Assembly (NCBI RefSeq): GCF_003729955.1
Contig: NZ_RJTX01000001.1
Location: forward strand, 434,001-498,000
DNA length: 64,000 bases
Origin: Chryseobacterium daecheongense
Lineage (GTDB): Bacteria > Bacteroidota > Bacteroidia > Flavobacteriales > Weeksellaceae
Reading direction: 5' to 3'
A program made the translations under genes and the position numbers. Below the pieces are notes generated by a model. The model did no database searches. It was not told where the DNA came from and saw nothing but the letters and a program-made list of their open reading frames with translations. Below, piece by piece: positions 60,600 to 64,000 of this stretch; positions within the stretch are counted from its first letter, which is position 1, and every line of letters begins with the position of its first letter.

Positions 60600-61319
60600 T
60601 TAAAACTTATAATTCAATCCTAACTGGAAAACCCTGTTGGTATTGATATTTTTAGCTTCTTCAGCTACCCCGGAATTATTAGCAACATGTGTTAAACTAT
60701 TCACATATCTTGCATTGATCCCTACATTAGGAGTAAAATCATATCCAAGTCCCAGACCTAACCCGATATTAAACTTTTTAATTGCATCTTTGTCAATATC
60801 TTCCGAATAAGACTCCGTCTGAGTGGTAGTAACCCCTCCGGTAGTAGTTGCAATAGTACTTTCCCCTTTGTTTTTACCATTCAGGAAGTAACTGAATTCC
60901 GGTCCTGCTTCAATGTAAAAATTCTTGGCAGGCTTCATCTGAAGCATTAAAGGAACTGAGATGTAATTTAGAGATGCTTTGTATTCATCCTGTTTTTTCA
61001 CAGTTGTTGAACCCGTTGTTACCTCTGAAGAGGAGATTACGCTTCTCGCGCCTAATTCATTGTATAATACTTCGGGTTGAAGGCTGAATTTTTGAGAAAG
61101 CGGGATATTCACAAGAACTCCGGCATGAAATCCGAGTTTCTGGTTCTTGGTACTCAACTCCTGCTCGCTGAATGAGGCGGCATTACCACCAGCTTTGATT
61201 CCAAATTTTACAGGGTCGGTTCCTTTGTTAACAAGTGGGTTGGTTACAGTGTTTTTTGTTTCCTGAGCAAATGCTAGAGACCCAGTGACTATTGCTAGTC
61301 CTAGAAATAACTTCTTCAT
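60600..61319 (-). CDS. Outer-membrane beta-barrel protein, PorT-like family, paralogue 1
   Basis: A 239-residue small barrel (outer membrane beta-barrel domain of the PorT/OmpW-like group). The signal peptide is MKKLFLGLAIVTGSLAFAQ. Eight or so amphipathic strands include FGIKAGGNAASFSEQELST, NIPLSQKFSLQPEVLYNE, YISVPLMLQMKPAKNFYIEA and NIGLGLGLGYDFTPNVGINA, ending in the outer-membrane type C-terminal FQLGLNYKF with terminal Phe. It shares a framework with the next two upstream genes; its strands are longer at LGARSVISSSEVTTGSTTVKK. The role is unknown. A sigma-54-like element precedes it. Confidence 0.85.
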   Translation of the reverse strand: MKKLFLGLAIVTGSLAFAQETKNTVTNPLVNKGTDPVKFGIKAGGNAASFSEQELSTKNQKLGFHAGVLVNIPLSQKFSLQPEVLYNELGARSVISSSEVTTGSTTVKKQDEYKASLNYISVPLMLQMKPAKNFYIEAGPEFSYFLNGKNKGESTIATTTGGVTTTQTESYSEDIDKDAIKKFNIGLGLGLGYDFTPNVGINARYVNSLTHVANNSGVAEEAKNINTNRVFQLGLNYKF

Positions 61320-61385
61320 AATTTTGTTTTTTAATTTACTACTTAAACTTCATGCCTTATTTTTCAATAAGACTTGAATTATTTT

Positions 61386-61401
61386 GCAAAATGCTTGCCA
61401 A
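61386..61401 (-). promoter_or_regulatory. Sigma-54-like -24/-12 element, barrel paralogue 1
   Basis: The minus strand reads TTGGCAAGCATTTTGCA: TTGGCA at -24 (61396-61401), TTGC at -12 (61386-61389) and exactly ten bases between GG and GC. It differs from the RpoN consensus only at one weak position. The start would lie about 55 bases before the ATG. Confidence 0.6.
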
Positions 61402-61520
61402 AAATACAAATAATTGAAAATCAAATATTTAAACACCAATTTAAGCGTCTAAATTTGAAGCAATATATCTTAGGAAACAAAAAAAGCTGTAAAAAAGAAT
61501 GTGCCAAACAGCCATAAATG

Positions 61521-61554
61521 AAAAGGTCAGATTTAAAAATAAACCTGACCTTTT
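61521..61554 (-). terminator. Terminator after barrel paralogue 2
   Basis: AAAAGGTCAG (61521-61530) pairs perfectly with CTGACCTTTT (61545-61554) around an A+T-rich loop. It lies 20 bases after the gene at 61574. Confidence 0.7.
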
Positions 61555-61573
61555 CTATTGAAATCAAAATTTG

Positions 61574-62158
61574 TTACTTGAACTTATAGGCTAATCCTAC
61601 CTGGAAAACATTATTTTTTCCTTCAGCCTGGATTCCGTTAGTTTCTTTAGCAATATCAGTAACACCAGCAACATATCTTGCTGTAATACCGATATTAGGA
61701 GTAAAATAATACCCTGCACCTAAACCGATACCAAAATCGAATCCTTTCACATAATCTTTTCCATCTACAGATACATTCTGATATTTGAATTTAGAATCGA
61801 TCAGGAAGCTGAATTGAGGTCCTGCTTCAAGGTAAAAATTGGGAAGCGCATTGTACTGGAACATTACAGGAACAGAGATATAGCTTAAATTTACTTTTAA
61901 GTCTTCCATTCCGTCTGCTTTTGCTCCTACACCGTTGTATAAAACTTCTGGTTGTACGCTGAATGAACTAGCAACCGGAATATTAGCGAAGGCACCTCCG
62001 TAAAATCCTGCTTTTGCTTTAGAATCATCTCCTGAAATGGTAGAAACATTAAGACCCGCCTTTAATCCGAAAGATACCGGAGAAGAAGAAGATGTTGATG
62101 TTTGCGCGAATGCCAATGAGCCTGCTACTAAGGCTACCCCTAATAATACTTTTTTCAT
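61574..62158 (-). CDS. Outer-membrane beta-barrel protein, PorT-like family, paralogue 2
   Basis: A 194-residue barrel with signal peptide MKKVLLGVALVAGSLAFAQ. Strands: SFGLKAGLNVSTISGDDSKA, ANIPVASSFSVQPEVLYNG, YISVPVMFQYNALPNFYLEA and GIGLGAGYYFTPNIGITARY; the C-terminus is FQVGLAYKFK. The segments ASSFSVQPE, VPVMFQYNALPNFYLEAGPQF and YYFTPNIGITARYVAGVTDIAK are nearly identical to paralogue 3, so the pair is a recent duplication; paralogue 1 has diverged further. Each of the three copies has its own terminator and sigma-54-like element. Confidence 0.87.
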   Translation of the reverse strand: MKKVLLGVALVAGSLAFAQTSTSSSSPVSFGLKAGLNVSTISGDDSKAKAGFYGGAFANIPVASSFSVQPEVLYNGVGAKADGMEDLKVNLSYISVPVMFQYNALPNFYLEAGPQFSFLIDSKFKYQNVSVDGKDYVKGFDFGIGLGAGYYFTPNIGITARYVAGVTDIAKETNGIQAEGKNNVFQVGLAYKFK

Positions 62159-62210
62159 GGTTAATTTTTTTAATTATTACTTGATTTGTTTAATTATCAT
62201 ACACGTCGGG

Positions 62211-62226
62211 GCAAATTCCTTGCCAA
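62211..62226 (-). promoter_or_regulatory. Sigma-54-like -24/-12 element, barrel paralogue 2
   Basis: The minus strand reads TTGGCAAGGAATTTGCC: TTGGCA at 62221-62226, TTGC at 62211-62214 and exactly ten bases between GG and GC. It lies about 50 bases before the ATG at 62158. Confidence 0.6.
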
Positions 62227-62241
62227 ACCGTAAAAAACACT

Positions 62242-62276
62242 AAAAAAAATAAAAGCCGGACTATAAATCCGGCTTT
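62242..62276 (-). terminator. Terminator after barrel paralogue 3
   Basis: A perfect 9-bp stem, AAAGCCGGA / TCCGGCTTT with loop CTATAAA, is followed in the minus direction by an eight-base T run broken once. It lies 37 bases after the gene at 62314. Confidence 0.8.
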
Positions 62277-62313
62277 ACTAATTATTTAATTTACTACTTC
62301 AATAAATTTTTTC

Positions 62314-62940
62314 TTAGAATTTAAATGCTAATCCAACTTGGAATACATTGTTTTTTACTGCGTCAGAACCGCTTGGTCTGTCTTTAGCAATATCTGTAAG
62401 ACCTGCTACATATCTTGCAGTAAGACCAATGTTTGGAGTAAAGTAATATCCAGCTCCTAAACCGATACCAAAGTTAAAGGTATTTAAATCATCTTTGAAA
62501 TCTTCTGTAGTAGAAGAGTTACCTGTTGTTTCATTTTTAACTTTGTTTTTTGCACTTAGCATGAATCCGAATTCCGGACCAGCTTCTAAATAAAGGTTTG
62601 GAAGTGCATTGTATTGGAACATTACAGGTACTGTAAGATAATCCAAGTTAGTTGAAGAAGAATATTTATCTCCTAATATTGTATACTCAGCTTTGCTACC
62701 ATATTGAGAATATAATAACTCTGGCTGAACGCTGAATGAGCTAGCAACTGGAATATTAGCAAATACACCCCCGTTGAATCCGATTTTTGATTTTTGATCA
62801 TCTAAACCTTCGTCTTTAGATAAAGAAGATACGTTCATTCCCGCTTTAATACCGAAAGCAACCGGAGAAGATGATTTTGTAGTTTGTGCAAATGCTAATG
62901 AGCTTGCTGTTACTGCTAATCCTAAAATTAACTTTTTCAT
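62314..62940 (-). CDS. Outer-membrane beta-barrel protein, PorT-like family, paralogue 3
   Basis: A 208-residue barrel with signal peptide MKKLILGLAVTASSLAFAQ. Strands: AFGIKAGMNVSSLSKDEGLD, ANIPVASSFSVQPELLYSQY, YLTVPVMFQYNALPNLYLEA and GIGLGAGYYFTPNIGLTARY; the C-terminus is FQVGLAFKF. It is the first of the tandem trio in transcription order and the closest relative of paralogue 2. The extracellular loops differ most between the copies (SKAEYTILGDKYSSSTN here). The function is unknown. Confidence 0.87.
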   Translation of the reverse strand: MKKLILGLAVTASSLAFAQTTKSSSPVAFGIKAGMNVSSLSKDEGLDDQKSKIGFNGGVFANIPVASSFSVQPELLYSQYGSKAEYTILGDKYSSSTNLDYLTVPVMFQYNALPNLYLEAGPEFGFMLSAKNKVKNETTGNSSTTEDFKDDLNTFNFGIGLGAGYYFTPNIGLTARYVAGLTDIAKDRPSGSDAVKNNVFQVGLAFKF

Positions 62941-63018
62941 AACCTAATTTTTTAATATTTACTATTTCTAATTTTAAATTTTACTACTGTCAATTTCATT
63001 TTTGACGAAGACTATATT

Positions 63019-63034
63019 TCAAATTGTTTGCCAA
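63019..63034 (-). promoter_or_regulatory. Sigma-54-like -24/-12 element, barrel paralogue 3
   Basis: The minus strand reads TTGGCAAACAATTTGAA: TTGGCA at 63029-63034 and TTGA where TTGC is expected (63019-63022), with the same ten-base spacing. It is weaker than the other two. The rest of the gap 62941-63211 is A+T-rich and holds nothing else I recognise. Confidence 0.5.
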
Positions 63035-63211
63035 AGTGGGGAATGGTACAAAAAAACATTATGATTATAATCAACTTTTAAAAGCAGTTAAAAATTAAAT
63101 AATTGATAATCAATATTTTAAAAACCAATTAAACATTTGTTTAGAAATAATCTAAATTGACAATTTTGTTAAAAATTTTAAAAAATTAAGAGAGAAAAAT
63201 TGGACTAATTA

Positions 63212-64000
63212 TTAGAAATCATTCAATTTTCTATAAAATTCAAGCGATTGTAAGATATTTTCCTGACTGCTTTGATGATCATATAGACAAGAACCAATTC
63301 CTGAAAGCAATGAAAAATTGATTTTACTATCCGTGTTTTTCTTATCATTTAATAATAAGGCACAGATATCTTCATTTTTAAAATCGGTAATGTCTAAATA
63401 AGGATAATATCTCCTGATGTTTTCAATAATGATTTCAGAATCCTCTTTAGAAAGAATTCTTTCAAGATAAGATAAATGGGCTTCACAGATCATACCGGCT
63501 GCAACCGCTTCACCATGCAGAATAGGATTCCCTTGCTCCAGGCATAAGCTTTCAATAGCATGACCTATCGTATGCCCGAAATTCAGGGTCTTTCTGAGAT
63601 TCTTCTCATGAAAATCTTTTTCAACCACATTTTGTTTAATATCCATTGAGGTCTGGATATGAGGAATTACAGCTTCCACATCCAATTTATGAATCTGAAT
63701 AAGATTATTCCAATGCTTTTCATCCGCAATCAAGCCATGCTTCAGCATTTCTGCAAAACCGCTTCTTAATTCTTTGAAAGGTAGGGTCTGCAAGAATTCA
63801 GGATATACAAATATCTGTTCCGGGAACGTGAAAGTTCCTACCATATTCTTATAATGCATCAGATCAATCCCTGTTTTACCACCAATGGATGCATCACACA
63901 TAGATAATAGTGTAGTGGGAATATTGATGAAAGGAATACCTCTTTTATAGGTAGAAGCTACAAAGCCTCCCATATCTGTAATGACCCCACCGCCAAGGTT
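63212..64000 (-). CDS. aroB: 3-dehydroquinate synthase, C-terminal part
   Basis: Second shikimate-pathway enzyme (DAHP to dehydroquinate, NAD and zinc dependent). The first 100 or so codons lie beyond the right edge; the visible 262 codons start at NLGGGVITDMGGFVASTYKRG. The family marks are IPTTLLSMCDASIGGKTGID, the zinc ligand Glu in GFAEMLKHGL, the His ligands in LNFGHTIGHAIES and LHGEAVAAGM, and the basic active-site Lys in NDKKNTDSKINF. It ends before a 271-base A+T-rich gap. Confidence 0.95.
   Translation of the reverse strand, partial: NLGGGVITDMGGFVASTYKRGIPFINIPTTLLSMCDASIGGKTGIDLMHYKNMVGTFTFPEQIFVYPEFLQTLPFKELRSGFAEMLKHGLIADEKHWNNLIQIHKLDVEAVIPHIQTSMDIKQNVVEKDFHEKNLRKTLNFGHTIGHAIESLCLEQGNPILHGEAVAAGMICEAHLSYLERILSKEDSEIIIENIRRYYPYLDITDFKNEDICALLLNDKKNTDSKINFSLLSGIGSCLYDHQSSQENILQSLEFYRKLNDF

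Overview
The window looks like chromosomal core DNA from a Chryseobacterium-like member of the Bacteroidota (Flavobacteriia, Weeksellaceae). The pointers are high A+T content and intergenic Bacteroidota-type promoters (-33 TTTG, -7 TAnnTTTG) in place of Shine-Dalgarno-led starts. Secreted proteins carry type IX secretion (T9SS) C-terminal sorting domains. Other pointers are a CcsBA-type cytochrome c maturation fusion, the lysine-degradation pair amaB-lat, and tandem PorT-like outer-membrane barrels. This assignment is inferred from gene content and protein style; no database search was possible. No prophage, insertion sequence, CRISPR array or rRNA operon was seen.

Layout. 1-2.7 kb (minus): start of a LolA-like carrier gene and ftsK. 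2.9-7.5 kb (plus): ccsBA, an SPFH/band-7 membrane protein and a small ribbon-helix-helix protein. 7.6-12 kb: a tiny membrane protein, then lysine catabolism (amaB, lat), a DUF2007 protein, an inverted-repeat intergenic element and a GNAT acetyltransferase. 12-18.4 kb: a regulator-adaptor-RND pump-outer membrane factor operon with a clear palindromic operator. 18.5-21.6 kb: a GNAT-MarR pair, a lipoprotein, tRNA-Ala(GGC), an unknown protein and an NlpC/P60 lipoprotein. 21.8-26.7 kb: dapD and a four-gene glycan cluster (GT87, GT2, polysaccharide deacetylase, GT4).

26.7-33.8 kb is the complete histidine operon hisGDCBHAF(IE). It is preceded by a leader peptide rich in His codons with a matching terminator and antiterminator. 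33.9-42 kb is minus-strand: a T9SS M28 peptidase, rplT, rpmI, a bulb-lectin lipoprotein, an alpha/beta hydrolase, infC (probably starting at AUA), thrS and a helical unknown. Two accessory genes thus sit inside the usual thrS-infC-rpmI-rplT order. 42-46.5 kb is the leucine operon leuA-leuC-leuD-leuB. 46.6-53.5 kb (minus) holds a DUF4230 protein, a thioredoxin-like protein, a MazG-like pyrophosphohydrolase, a T9SS reprolysin-type metalloprotease, and a DinB protein with an acyl-CoA dehydrogenase. 53.6-60.5 kb (plus) holds a T9SS endonuclease I, a SatD-DUF3307 pair with tandem operators, purC-purF and a glycerophosphodiester phosphodiesterase. 60.6-64 kb (minus) holds three paralogous outer-membrane barrels, each preceded by a sigma-54-like -24/-12 element, and the 3' part of aroB.

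The least explained signals are regulatory. They are the His attenuator, the sigma-54-like elements shared by the three barrel paralogues, tandem TATAAG-N8-CTTATA sites at an apparently leaderless satD, perfect palindromes at two MarR-type promoters, the AUA start of infC, and several families of intergenic inverted repeats, two of them lying inside operons.
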